Below are positions 45,108-52,709 of a stretch of 64,000 bases of DNA, piece by piece. The notes beneath the pieces are model-generated. The model saw only the letters and a list, made by a program, of their open reading frames with translations, did not search any database and was not told where the DNA came from. Made by a program: the position numbers and the translations under genes. Position 1 is the stretch's first letter. Each line of letters opens with the position of its first letter. Source of the DNA: Staphylococcus gallinarum (GTDB taxonomy: Bacteria > Bacillota > Bacilli > Staphylococcales > Staphylococcaceae); assembly GCF_000875895.1 (NCBI RefSeq), contig NZ_JXCF01000008.1, forward strand, positions 52,999 to 116,998, read 5' to 3'.

Positions 45108-46178
45108 TTAATCTAATCCAAGTTTATCAATGCCAAGTTCCTCAATTGTTAGCCCTTCTTCAAAAAAGTCTCGTTCCAATATTGTCGACGCAATGGTGAT
45201 AATGGCATCTGTATTAGGTGTTGCCACACCGATATGCTTACCAAGACTTGACCACAAGACAAGACCATAGGCAATATCTTCTGTTAAGTAGCGATTTTTA
45301 ACTTGATTAGGCCCTTTTATTTGGGAAAATACTGGACTGTTATTAAATAAACGGTTCAATGGTTCATCTTCATCAACTTGTTCCAAATAGCCACGGTCAA
45401 TACGTGCATCTTTTGCTGTAGATAATTCGAAACCCAATTTACGTCCGAGTGTTAATCGTTCTAATTCTACAGCATGTAATAAACGCACTGTGTGTTGCGT
45501 AATCCCTTCTGCATATAAAGCAAAATCTTCTGCATAATCTATACGACCAACGTTTAATAATGTTGGTCCTGGATGAACTTCTGGATTTCCATTTTCTAGG
45601 TTTGTTTTCCATAGGCTTTCTTCTTTAACAATATATGGATACAGTAATTCAATTTTCTCAAAGCTATCGCTCAAATCTTCCTTATCATAGGTAGAAAAAT
45701 GAACCTTTCTCACATTTAATGATAAGTTAACGGACGCTTCATCAAAATCCACTCGTGTTCCATAAGTAAGTGTATTTACTTCAGCAAGTTTAGGTTTTGT
45801 CTCAATATGCATTTCCTCTAGGACATTCAAGAATCTAATAGAACCCATTGCTGCTGCCATATTAAAAAAGATCAGTTGTTCTGATTTCAAGAATGGTGCC
45901 ATCGTATGTGCATAATGTTCGATAAATGAAGATGGTATGACGACTTGTATCACCTCTGCATCCTCTAATACGTATGACATATCATCACTGATATCAGTAA
46001 ATGGTACAAAGTTTGTCTCTCCCTCATTCGTAAAGGAAAAGCCTCCACGTTCTATAGCTTTATCAAATTTATGTATTGATTGGTTTCTACAATATAATTT
46101 CACTTCATGACCTTTAGTCTTCATATCTAATGCTGCTGTTACTGCCCCATTACCAGAGCCTATAATTGCAATTTTCAT
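45108..46178 (-). CDS. NAD/NADP octopine/nopaline dehydrogenase-family protein
   Basis: 356 residues. The N-terminal Rossmann motif is GSGNGAVTAALDMKTKGHEVKLY (about 7-29) and the C-terminal opine-dehydrogenase domain begins near residue 175, with NPEVHPGPTLLNVGRIDYAEDFALYAEGIT including the conserved catalytic histidine of the family. Members condense an amino acid with a keto acid or reverse this. It is not the staphylopine enzyme cntM by context, because no cnt genes are nearby. It precedes the NhaC gene in an apparent operon. The ATG behind AGAAGGG was chosen over a GTG two codons earlier. Confidence 0.87.
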   Translation of the reverse strand: MKIAIIGSGNGAVTAALDMKTKGHEVKLYCRNQSIHKFDKAIERGGFSFTNEGETNFVPFTDISDDMSYVLEDAEVIQVVIPSSFIEHYAHTMAPFLKSEQLIFFNMAAAMGSIRFLNVLEEMHIETKPKLAEVNTLTYGTRVDFDEASVNLSLNVRKVHFSTYDKEDLSDSFEKIELLYPYIVKEESLWKTNLENGNPEVHPGPTLLNVGRIDYAEDFALYAEGITQHTVRLLHAVELERLTLGRKLGFELSTAKDARIDRGYLEQVDEDEPLNRLFNNSPVFSQIKGPNQVKNRYLTEDIAYGLVLWSSLGKHIGVATPNTDAIITIASTILERDFFEEGLTIEELGIDKLGLD

Positions 46179-46280
46179 AATCACCCTTCTTTCTTCAACT
46201 TTATTTACATTACTTTATTGTATAACCAGTAATAATTAACGATAAACAATGGCTCGCAATAGAAAAGCGATCACATACCG

Positions 46281-46312
46281 TTGTAACACGACACATTGTA
46301 ACAATCGCTACA
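46281..46312 (+). promoter_or_regulatory. Paired TTGTAAC with CGCTACA upstream of the DUF4870 gene
   Basis: TTGTAAC occurs at 46281 and 46296 (15 bases apart), followed by AATCGCTACA (46303-46312). The same building blocks occur near ssaA (42206-42243, 43351, 43457) and after the second CHAP gene (47577). It may mark a shared regulator; no known consensus fits exactly. Confidence 0.35.
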
Positions 46313-46405
46313 CATAGTTGCTAGATAAAAAACCTAATTTTATTTTCAGAAATTGATATAAAGTTAAATTATTTTTGTTATAGTAAAAGAAAAAGGAGGG
46401 GTATA

Positions 46406-46771
46406 ATGCCTGAACATCAATATGAAACAAACAACACATCTAATATTGAAGTAAATGATGATGCACGATTAATGGCAATGCTTATTTATGTATTAAGCTT
46501 TTTCACTTCTATTATAGGGCCTCTAATCATTTGGCTCATTAAACGTGATGAATCACCATTTGTAGACCGTGCAGGGAAGAACTACTTTAATTTTTATCTG
46601 TCTTATTTTATTTGGGTTATTGTCGCTTCAATATTATCTTTAGTATTAATTGGCTTATTACTATTAATAGTATTGGGTATTTTAATGATAATATTTACTA
46701 TTATTGCTGCAGTTAAATCTTATAATGGAGAAGATTATTTAGCACCTTTATCTATTAGATTTTTTAAATAA
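46406..46771 (+). CDS. DUF4870 small membrane protein
   Basis: 121 residues. A polar N-terminus is followed by the DUF4870 core: ARLMAMLIYVLSFFTSIIGPLIIWLIKRDESPFVDRAGKNYFNFYLSYFIW (20-70) with helices before and after, then two long hydrophobic stretches. The conserved charged loop KRDESPFVDRAGK is diagnostic. AAGGAGGGG precedes the ATG. Function is unknown. It sits between the opine dehydrogenase (divergent) and the second CHAP gene. Confidence 0.85.
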   Translation: MPEHQYETNNTSNIEVNDDARLMAMLIYVLSFFTSIIGPLIIWLIKRDESPFVDRAGKNYFNFYLSYFIWVIVASILSLVLIGLLLLIVLGILMIIFTIIAAVKSYNGEDYLAPLSIRFFK

Positions 46772-46888
46772 TATAAATCTAAATTTTGTGACTTTTTACA
46801 AGTCTTGTAATAATTGGTGTTTTATATTAACTAACCAATGGAGCTCACACTAGTAGTGCCAACATAAAATTGAATTATGTCAGACTGT

Positions 46889-46932
46889 AACCTCTACATG
46901 CATTTATTACAATGACATGTGAGGTTTTTTTA
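46889..46932 (+). terminator. Terminator of the DUF4870 gene
   Basis: AACCTCTACATG pairs with CATGTGAGGTT (one mismatch), followed by TTTTTTT. The rest of the 46772-47087 gap is the leader of the next gene with its WalR box. Confidence 0.82.
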
Positions 46933-46937
46933 ATTGG

Positions 46938-46954
46938 TTTACAAAGACGTAACA
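46938..46954 (-). promoter_or_regulatory. WalR box upstream of the second CHAP gene
   Basis: Minus-strand sequence TGTTAC-GTCTT-TGTAAA matches TGTWAH-N5-TGTWAH exactly. It stands 134 bases before the ATG, close to the distance seen at ssaA, and the downstream 50 bases are also similar between the two leaders. Confidence 0.75.
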
Positions 46955-47087
46955 TTGCACACAAAACCAAATTCATCTGTTAGAGTATTATTTGTCGTTA
47001 AAAAGCACATACGAAAAACAATCAACTTAAATTAATTAATAGATAAAGTTATTTTATGAATGATGACTTTTGGGAGGACTTTTTAAA

Positions 47088-47555
47088 ATGAAAAAATTAT
47101 TAACAGCTACAACTTTAACAGCAGGAATCGGAGCAGCAATGTTGGGATTAGATCATGGTCAAGAGGCAGACGCAGCAGAACAAACTCAAACTCAATCAAC
47201 TAACGAAAGTACAACTCAATCTGCTTCAAGTGGGAATTTATATACAGCAGGCCAATGTACTTGGTATGTTTATGATAAAGTAAATGGTGAAATCGGCTCT
47301 ACTTGGGGAAATGCAAATAACTGGGCTTCAGCAGCATCTTCAGCTGGTTATACAGTTAACAACACACCTGAACAAGGCTCAATTTTACAATCTAACTCTG
47401 GACCTTACGGACATGTTGCATACGTTGAAAACGTATCTAGCGATGGTTCTGTTACAGTTTCAGAAATGAACTATGGCGGTGGACCATATTCAGTAAGTGA
47501 AAGAACAATTTCTTCTTCTGAAGCTAGTTCTTACAACTATATCCACTTAAACTAA
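47088..47555 (+). CDS. Secreted CHAP-domain protein, SsaA-like (short form)
   Basis: 155 residues. Signal peptide 1-29 ends in ADA-A and a short Gln/Thr/Ser linker (31-48) leads straight to a CHAP domain very similar to that of SsaA. Catalytic C57 ([10 protein letters not shown]), H109 (YGHVAYVE) and E126 (SEMNYG) are present. It lacks the Tyr-rich repeats of SsaA. The start ATG is eight bases after GGGAGG; an upstream TTG is in frame but overlaps that site. Probable peptidoglycan endopeptidase/amidase under WalR control. Confidence 0.92.
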   Translation: MKKLLTATTLTAGIGAAMLGLDHGQEADAAEQTQTQSTNESTTQSASSGNLYTAGQCTWYVYDKVNGEIGSTWGNANNWASAASSAGYTVNNTPEQGSILQSNSGPYGHVAYVENVSSDGSVTVSEMNYGGGPYSVSERTISSSEASSYNYIHLN

Positions 47556-47714
47556 TAACTAAACATTTAATATAATTCGCTACAATGGTATTGGATATCA
47601 TCTATGCTTATAAATAAGTATAAGTACACTATCTAAGCAAATATGACTAAATGACAAGTTCTTTAAGGGAAAGTTCTTCCATTCTGTCTGTTGAATTGCG
47701 CTACCATTAATATA

Positions 47715-47754
47715 GGCTGGAACATGATTATGCTTCATGTTTCAGTCTTTTTTT
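47715..47754 (+). terminator. Terminator downstream of the short CHAP gene
   Basis: GGCTGGAACATGA (47715-47727) pairs with TCATGTTTCAGTC (47735-47747) using G-U pairs in RNA, followed by a long T-run. No other feature is seen in 47556-47827 except TTCGCTACAAT at 47577-47587. Confidence 0.8.
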
Positions 47755-47827
47755 GTTATATGACATTGCAGTATATTAATAAATTTGAGAAAATGGACAC
47801 GTTTCGTATAAATTAGGAGGTAAGACA

Positions 47828-48148
47828 ATGCAGTGGTTTAAAGTAATATTGGCTGGTTTGATCGAGGTATTATGGGTTACTGGTTTAAATGTTGCTAATT
47901 CTGTATGGAGTTGGTTAGCAGTAATTATAATTATCGGCATAAGTTTCTTCTTAGTTATTTCAGCTTGTAAAGCACTACCAGTGGGCACTGTTTATGCTGT
48001 ATTTGTTGGCATAGGTTCTGTTGGCACAGTAATTGTAGATATTATTTTCTTTGGAGATAACTTCAATATTGTAAAAATGATGCTTATTTGTCTATTAATT
48101 ATTGGCATTATTGGACTTAAGTTATCAACTTCGGAGGTGCAGCAGTAA
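47828..48148 (+). CDS. SMR-family efflux subunit A
   Basis: 106 residues and four membrane helices, a small multidrug resistance (DMT) protein. The essential membrane glutamate is in AGLIEVLWV (E13). LPVGTVYAVFVGIGSVGTVI is the TM3 region, in which the usual tryptophan of EmrE-type pumps is replaced by Phe. Its stop overlaps the next SMR start by one base (TAATG). Paired SMR genes usually make asymmetric heterodimers (YkkCD, EbrAB type). AGGAGG precedes the ATG. Confidence 0.88.
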   Translation: MQWFKVILAGLIEVLWVTGLNVANSVWSWLAVIIIIGISFFLVISACKALPVGTVYAVFVGIGSVGTVIVDIIFFGDNFNIVKMMLICLLIIGIIGLKLSTSEVQQ

Positions 48149-48462
48149 TGAGTTGGTTCATTTTATTTTTTGCAGGTTTATTAGAAGTTGTTGGTGTCAT
48201 CATTTTAAATGAAATTACAAGAACAAAAAAGAAATCACTTGTCGTTCTATTAGCAGTTGCCTTTATCTGTAGCTTTAGTACATTGAAATTAGCAATGAAT
48301 ACCATACCTATGGGCACAGCATATGCTATATGGAGTGGTATTGGTACTGGTGGTGGCACATTAGTAGGCATGTTGCTATATAATGAAGCCAAAAATGCCA
48401 AACGTGTATTTTTTATCGGTTTGATAGTTCTATCAATTGTAGGTCTAAAGTTAATTAGTTAA
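48148..48462 (+). CDS. SMR-family efflux subunit B
   Basis: 104 residues and four membrane helices. The conserved glutamate is in AGLLEVVGV (E13), and the TM3 motif IPMGTAYAIWSGIGTGGG keeps the tryptophan. Its ribosome site GGAGGTGC lies in the 3' end of subunit A. The last codons (K-L-I-S-stop) fall in an 8-bp tandem repeat. It is presumed to act with subunit A to export cationic compounds; guanidinium is possible, but no guanidine riboswitch is visible upstream. Confidence 0.88.
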   Translation: MSWFILFFAGLLEVVGVIILNEITRTKKKSLVVLLAVAFICSFSTLKLAMNTIPMGTAYAIWSGIGTGGGTLVGMLLYNEAKNAKRVFFIGLIVLSIVGLKLIS

Positions 48463-48498
48463 TTAGTTAATTAGTTAATTAGTTAATTAGTTAATTGG
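48451..48498 (+). repeat. 8-bp tandem repeat (TTAATTAG x5 plus a degenerate copy)
   Basis: Five exact copies of TTAATTAG from 48451 to 48490, then TTAATTGG. The first copies encode the end of SMR subunit B, including its stop. The unit carries stops in several frames, so copy-number change would hardly alter the protein. A likely VNTR between strains. Confidence 0.9.
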
Positions 48499-48670
48499 TC
48501 AATTGCTCAAGTACAAAGAAAATGAGATTTAATATACGTTATTAAAGTAATTTATTTTTTTACATATCCCTTAAACGATTGTGTTTAGTTATTTTATTTC
48601 ATTTTAAATATAAAAATTTGTTAAGCCCATATTTATTTACTATACTTTGTATTAAAGGAAGTGATTATTA

Positions 48671-49627
48671 ATGGTAAAAGTTTATATCGCAGGACCTATT
48701 CCTGAAGCAGGACTTAAAGCACTTGAACAAGCTGGTGCTGAAGTTGAAATGTATGATGGTAAAGGAATTATTGATCAAGAGACATTAAAGTCAGGTGTCA
48801 AAGATGCTGACGCATTAATCAGTCTATTATCAACGAATGTTGATAAAGATGTCATTGATGCAGGAAATAAATTAAAAATAATCGCAAATTATGGCGCTGG
48901 ATTTAATAATGTCGATACTGCCTATGCTCGACAAAAGGATATCGACGTTACTAATACGCCCAAGGCTTCGACTAATTCAACAGCTGAATTAACATTTGGA
49001 CTCGTGTTAGCTGCGGCAAGACGTATTGTTGAAGGCGATAAATTATGTCGTTCAACAGGATTCGATGGTTGGGCTCCTTTATTCTTTAGAGGTCGAGAAG
49101 TGTCAGGCAAAACAATCGGTATCATAGGCTTAGGTGAAATTGGTGGTGCAGTTGCGAAAAGAGCAAAAGCTTTCGATATGAATATTCTTTATACTGGACC
49201 AAATCAGAAAAAGGATAAAGAGCGCGAAATCGGCGCAAAATATGTAGATTTAGAAACTCTTTTAAAGCATTCAGATTTTGTAACGATTAATGCTGCCTAT
49301 TCTACAGATTTACATCATTTAATCGATACACCTCAATTTAAATTAATGAAGCCGACAAGCTATTTAATCAATGCATCACGTGGGCCAATTGTCCATGAAG
49401 CAGCACTTGTCGAAGCATTACAAGATAAACTGATAGAAGGTGCAGCTCTTGATGTCTTTGAATTTGAACCACAGATTAACGAAAAATTGAAATCACTTGA
49501 TAATGTAGTCATTACACCACATATCGGAAATGCAACATATGAGTCACGAGATATGATGGCTAAAATTGTTGCGAATGATACATTAAGTAAACTAGAGAAT
49601 AAAACACCAAAATTTATAGTAAACTAG
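48671..49627 (+). CDS. D-2-hydroxyacid dehydrogenase (glyoxylate/hydroxypyruvate reductase-like)
   Basis: 318 residues. The NAD-binding motif GLGEIGGAVAKRAKAF is near 157-172, preceded by GKTIGIIG. The catalytic residues of the family are visible as INASRGPIVHEAALVEAL (Arg near 237), the Glu in the EFEPQIN region (about 263) and the His in VVITPHIGNAT (near 284). GAAGTGATT precedes the ATG. It is a single gene ended by a strong terminator. It reduces a 2-keto acid such as glyoxylate or hydroxypyruvate; exact substrate unknown. Confidence 0.9.
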   Translation: MVKVYIAGPIPEAGLKALEQAGAEVEMYDGKGIIDQETLKSGVKDADALISLLSTNVDKDVIDAGNKLKIIANYGAGFNNVDTAYARQKDIDVTNTPKASTNSTAELTFGLVLAAARRIVEGDKLCRSTGFDGWAPLFFRGREVSGKTIGIIGLGEIGGAVAKRAKAFDMNILYTGPNQKKDKEREIGAKYVDLETLLKHSDFVTINAAYSTDLHHLIDTPQFKLMKPTSYLINASRGPIVHEAALVEALQDKLIEGAALDVFEFEPQINEKLKSLDNVVITPHIGNATYESRDMMAKIVANDTLSKLENKTPKFIVN

Positions 49628-49656
49628 TGATTCTCGACAATTTACATGCACCTACT

Positions 49657-49711
49657 AAAAAGAGAAGCCCTTAAATGAAATCAGTAGACTTCATTTAAGG
49701 GCTTCTCTTTT
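49657..49711. terminator. Bidirectional terminator
   Basis: Perfect 22-bp stem AAAAGAGAAGCCCTTAAATG(AA) / (TT)CATTTAAGGGCTTCTCTTTT with an 11-base loop. It separates the hydroxyacid dehydrogenase from the convergent FAD monooxygenase. Confidence 0.95.
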
Positions 49712-49745
49712 AATTATATTTATAAGTTCAACATAACTTTCATAG

Positions 49746-50876
49746 CTACTTTAATTTTGTTTTGTATAAAAATTTTGTTTGCGCACTGGCTAGTTGGTTT
49801 GGCATAATTTTAACAACAAAATTACGCAAAGCGACTAATAACTTATTTGATTTTTGTGCTATTTTCCCAATATTTCTAGAACGTTTAATTACTTTTTTAG
49901 TATGTTTAACACGTAATTTATCATAACGTTGCAAAGCTTCATCGAAATCATACTGCGCAAGGCAATTAGCTAATACAATCGCATCTTCCATCGCTTGTCC
50001 TGCGCCCTGTCCCATGTTTGGTGTCATAGCATGTGCTGCATCCCCTAACAAGACAACACGTTGATACACAAATGACTTCAGTGGTTGTATATCATAAATA
50101 TCATGAAGTAAAATATTTGTTTCGCTTTGTTTGTCTAATATCATTCTTACTTCATTTGGAAAATGATTAAATTTTGCTTGTAAATGAGGTTTACCAAATG
50201 CTTTATACTTTGCATCATGCGCTTTAGCATTAATAGAAATAAACCAATAAGCCTGATGATTTAATAAAGGAACAATGCCTACTCTACCTTTTGTAGCCCA
50301 GTATTCTTTAGCAACCTGTTCTTCTTTTATATTTACATCGTCTACTAATCCTCTAAACACAGTATACCCTCTATATATCGGCTTACTATCTGGTAATATA
50401 GATTGTCTAACATTTGAATGAATGCCATCTGCAGCTATACATAAATCAAATGCTTCATCTGCTTGAGATTGAGATTCAAATTTCAATGTCACTTTAAGTG
50501 GTTCACTTTCAATTGTTTCCACACGGTGTCCAAAATAAAGATATTGTGATGGTACATAAGATTGAATAACATCTACTAAATCTTGACGTTTCACCGTCAA
50601 ATTAACAGTCTTTTTCTTTAATTTCACATTTGATAGCGTATTACCTTTATCATCTAGCACTGCCATTTGCTCTATTTCATGTCCAATATTTCTTATGCCT
50701 TTCGCTAAATCATGATTACCTAACTTTTCAAGGACATTGCCCCCGATACCTATCCCTGCACCAATTTCAGTTATATCTTGTTTCTGTTCAAATACCTTTA
50801 CGTCATGACCTTGCTCAATCAGTAACGCTGCAGTCGTTAAACCACCGATACCTGCACCTACTATACCTATCTTCAT
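49746..50876 (-). CDS. FAD-dependent monooxygenase (UbiH/salicylate hydroxylase-like)
   Basis: 376-residue class A flavoprotein monooxygenase. The FAD dinucleotide motif GIVGAGIGGLTTAALLIEQGHDVKVFEQ opens the protein, the DG motif reads CIAADGIHSNVRQSI near 155, and the second FAD motif VLLGDAAHAMTPNMGQGAGQAMEDAIVLA is near 275. It hydroxylates an aromatic or similar substrate with NAD(P)H. The ATG eight bases after GGAG was chosen among adjacent start codons. No pathway genes lie nearby. Confidence 0.88.
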   Translation of the reverse strand: MKIGIVGAGIGGLTTAALLIEQGHDVKVFEQKQDITEIGAGIGIGGNVLEKLGNHDLAKGIRNIGHEIEQMAVLDDKGNTLSNVKLKKKTVNLTVKRQDLVDVIQSYVPSQYLYFGHRVETIESEPLKVTLKFESQSQADEAFDLCIAADGIHSNVRQSILPDSKPIYRGYTVFRGLVDDVNIKEEQVAKEYWATKGRVGIVPLLNHQAYWFISINAKAHDAKYKAFGKPHLQAKFNHFPNEVRMILDKQSETNILLHDIYDIQPLKSFVYQRVVLLGDAAHAMTPNMGQGAGQAMEDAIVLANCLAQYDFDEALQRYDKLRVKHTKKVIKRSRNIGKIAQKSNKLLVALRNFVVKIMPNQLASAQTKFLYKTKLK

Positions 50877-51018
50877 CATTTTCACTCCATCTATCATTAA
50901 ACTTATTTGTTCTTACTAGCCTGTGTTTTTTAATGAATTCCTTAATTACTTTACAAAGAAAAAAGATAACACCTGTATTGATTACATCGTTATCCTTTAT
51001 TCATAAAATATTGGTCCA

Positions 51019-51795
51019 TTATAAATAGTAATCTTTATAAACATGATCCTTTTTAATACCAAACTTGTCATAATAATGTTGCATAAAGCGTGCAATATTA
51101 CCGTCCCATGCGATATCAGAAGCATATTGATGTTCCCCTGGTGCTTTAGGGTTCCAACGCATTTGATATAATGTAATTTGCTTTTTATCAAAGTAATTTT
51201 TACGAACAAATTTTGCGCCACCCATAATTGCACGTTTAGGCGATGTCCAAGATTGTTTCTTAGCATAACTACTTCCTGTGTGCACTGCATTCTCATCAAA
51301 CGCACCTATGCCAAAGAAATTGTAATACTTTTTACCATCATCTTTAATGCCTTTTGCCAATTCTGAACGACCATGACCTGTTTCAACTAAAGCATGACTT
51401 ATCAGATATAGGACATTTACATCATACTTTTCCTGAGCTTTAAGAAAAGCCTTTGCTTGTCCTTTTAAAATACCTTTATCTTTTAATATTTGATTCAATT
51501 CATGCTCAGACATAGGTACCTTTTCTGAAATATCCATATAATTTAGATTTTCATATTCATTATCAATGTCCATAGCTTGTTTCACATCTGCTCTTGAAGC
51601 ATCAACAAATTGACCTTGTTCTTCTTTCATGTTTAATGCATTACCATCTACTTGTTTACTCACGGCCTCATTAAATGTGTTTGTCTTCTGGTTATCAAAT
51701 AAAGTCGTTTCATTGATAATCAGTAACAGAACAAAAACAGCTAAAATAACGATCAATAACACGACCGAAAGTCTTTGCGTAATTAATTGCTTCAT
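51019..51795 (-). CDS. sagA: Membrane-anchored GH73 N-acetylglucosaminidase (SagA-type)
   Basis: 258 residues. One N-terminal membrane helix (8-28) anchors an outward glucosaminidase domain (about 95-250). The family signature YLISHALVETGHGRSELAKG contains the catalytic E138, and YYNFFGIGAFD, SYAKKQSWTSPKRAI and YASDIAWDGNIARFM follow. It cuts glycan strands between GlcNAc and MurNAc during wall maturation. The name rests on size, topology and locus; SagB is longer. A weak inverted repeat at 50963-51000 may end the transcript. It may be co-transcribed with the small gene upstream (28-base gap). Confidence 0.87.
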   Translation of the reverse strand: MKQLITQRLSVVLLIVILAVFVLLLIINETTLFDNQKTNTFNEAVSKQVDGNALNMKEEQGQFVDASRADVKQAMDIDNEYENLNYMDISEKVPMSEHELNQILKDKGILKGQAKAFLKAQEKYDVNVLYLISHALVETGHGRSELAKGIKDDGKKYYNFFGIGAFDENAVHTGSSYAKKQSWTSPKRAIMGGAKFVRKNYFDKKQITLYQMRWNPKAPGEHQYASDIAWDGNIARFMQHYYDKFGIKKDHVYKDYYL

Positions 51796-51823
51796 TTTCA
51801 GAAAAACTCCCTAACTTACACAA

Positions 51824-52087
51824 TTATTTAGTTAATGTAATATATGCAAATATAATCGCAATTAGCACAATTGCAAACGACACATTGATAGCAATCTTCA
51901 TTCCTCTTCTATCTCTAAATAACGTATTGAAGATTGTGAGACTTATCGCTAATGAGACAACAAACATTGTAATTGCCATCATTATATTCATTGTAATCAA
52001 GAACACAATTCCCAATACTAGAATAACATTGGAAATGATGGCCATGACTTTTATCATTTTCGGATTAATATGTCTTCCTCTCCTCAT
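51824..52087 (-). CDS. Small membrane protein (87 aa), unknown
   Basis: Three hydrophobic segments (about 15-33, 36-54, 64-84) with a basic N-terminus (MRRGRHINPKMIK) and a basic loop FRDRRGMK. The start is uncertain: GAGGAGAGGAAG lies inside the first codons, so translation may begin at a later codon such as the ATG at residue 11. It precedes sagA by 28 bases. No known family. Confidence 0.65.
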   Translation of the reverse strand: MRRGRHINPKMIKVMAIISNVILVLGIVFLITMNIMMAITMFVVSLAISLTIFNTLFRDRRGMKIAINVSFAIVLIAIIFAYITLTK

Positions 52088-52167
52088 CTAAAAAACTAAT
52101 ATTAAACTCTAATACTAGAAATTGTATCATATTTAAGCATTTTGCAATATGTCATTTTCTAAACAAT

Positions 52168-52213
52168 AAAACAGACCAAGATAGAAAATAACTTTCTCCT
52201 ATCTTGGTCTGTT
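52168..52213 (-). terminator. Terminator of fdhA-DUF1641
   Basis: Perfect 15-bp stem AACAGACCAAGATAG / CTATCTTGGTCTGTT with a 14-base loop; U-rich on the minus-strand side. It lies 32 bases after the DUF1641 stop. Confidence 0.88.
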
Positions 52214-52244
52214 ACATGTCATTCTGTGAACACATACTATTATA

Positions 52245-52709
52245 TTAGCGTGACATACCTCTCAGCATATTCAACATATAAGTTAAACTGCGGTTCATTT
52301 CATCGTCTTTTAAAATACTCATTAATCCGGTGATAGATGTTTTTTGGTTTGGGTTTGCTTGGTTTGCTACATGCAAACCTTTATTGACTTTGTTTAGCAT
52401 TGTAGATAAATCATTTACATTTAAGTCACCTAATAAGAATACGAGTGAAGCCATATTTGAAATTAACCCTGTATATTGTTCTTTATTTAGTTCTACAGCA
52501 AATTTATTGGCGATTACTCCTCGACTTTTAACTGCGCCAGACAGAGCATCTAATATTTTAGCGTCATCTAATGTACTAATTAGATTAATTGTTTTTAAGA
52601 TACTGTCTTTATTTGCAACAATTGCGTCTGTTACTTCAGCCATACTTTCTTGCTTGATTTCTGCTTCTGTCTTTTCCATGCGTTTTATTTTAGTTATTCT
52701 TTCAGCCAT
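52245..52709 (-). CDS. DUF1641 protein, formate dehydrogenase partner
   Basis: 154-residue mostly helical protein with no membrane segment or cysteine cluster. The DUF1641 core (NKDSILKTINLISTLDDAKILDALSGAVKSRGVIANKFAVELNKEQYTGLISNMASLVFLLGDLNVNDLSTMLNKVNKGLHVA) is clear. In Firmicutes this family accompanies FdhA-type enzymes. Its ATG overlaps the fdhA stop by one base, so the two are translationally coupled. The role (assembly or electron-transfer contact) is not established. Confidence 0.87.
   Translation of the reverse strand: MAERITKIKRMEKTEAEIKQESMAEVTDAIVANKDSILKTINLISTLDDAKILDALSGAVKSRGVIANKFAVELNKEQYTGLISNMASLVFLLGDLNVNDLSTMLNKVNKGLHVANQANPNQKTSITGLMSILKDDEMNRSLTYMLNMLRGMSR

Noticed and set aside
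45108..46178. Opine dehydrogenase as CntM of the staphylopine system
   Set aside because: No cntK, cntL or cntABCDF genes nearby. Only the family relationship is supported.
47588..47827. Possible guanidine (ykkC-type) riboswitch before the SMR gene pair
   Set aside because: SMR pairs are often under this riboswitch, but none of its conserved blocks (for example paired ACGR loops or the ykkC core) is visible.
48451..48498. Short tandem array as a CRISPR-like repeat
   Set aside because: Units are 8 bp with no spacers. It is a simple tandem repeat.
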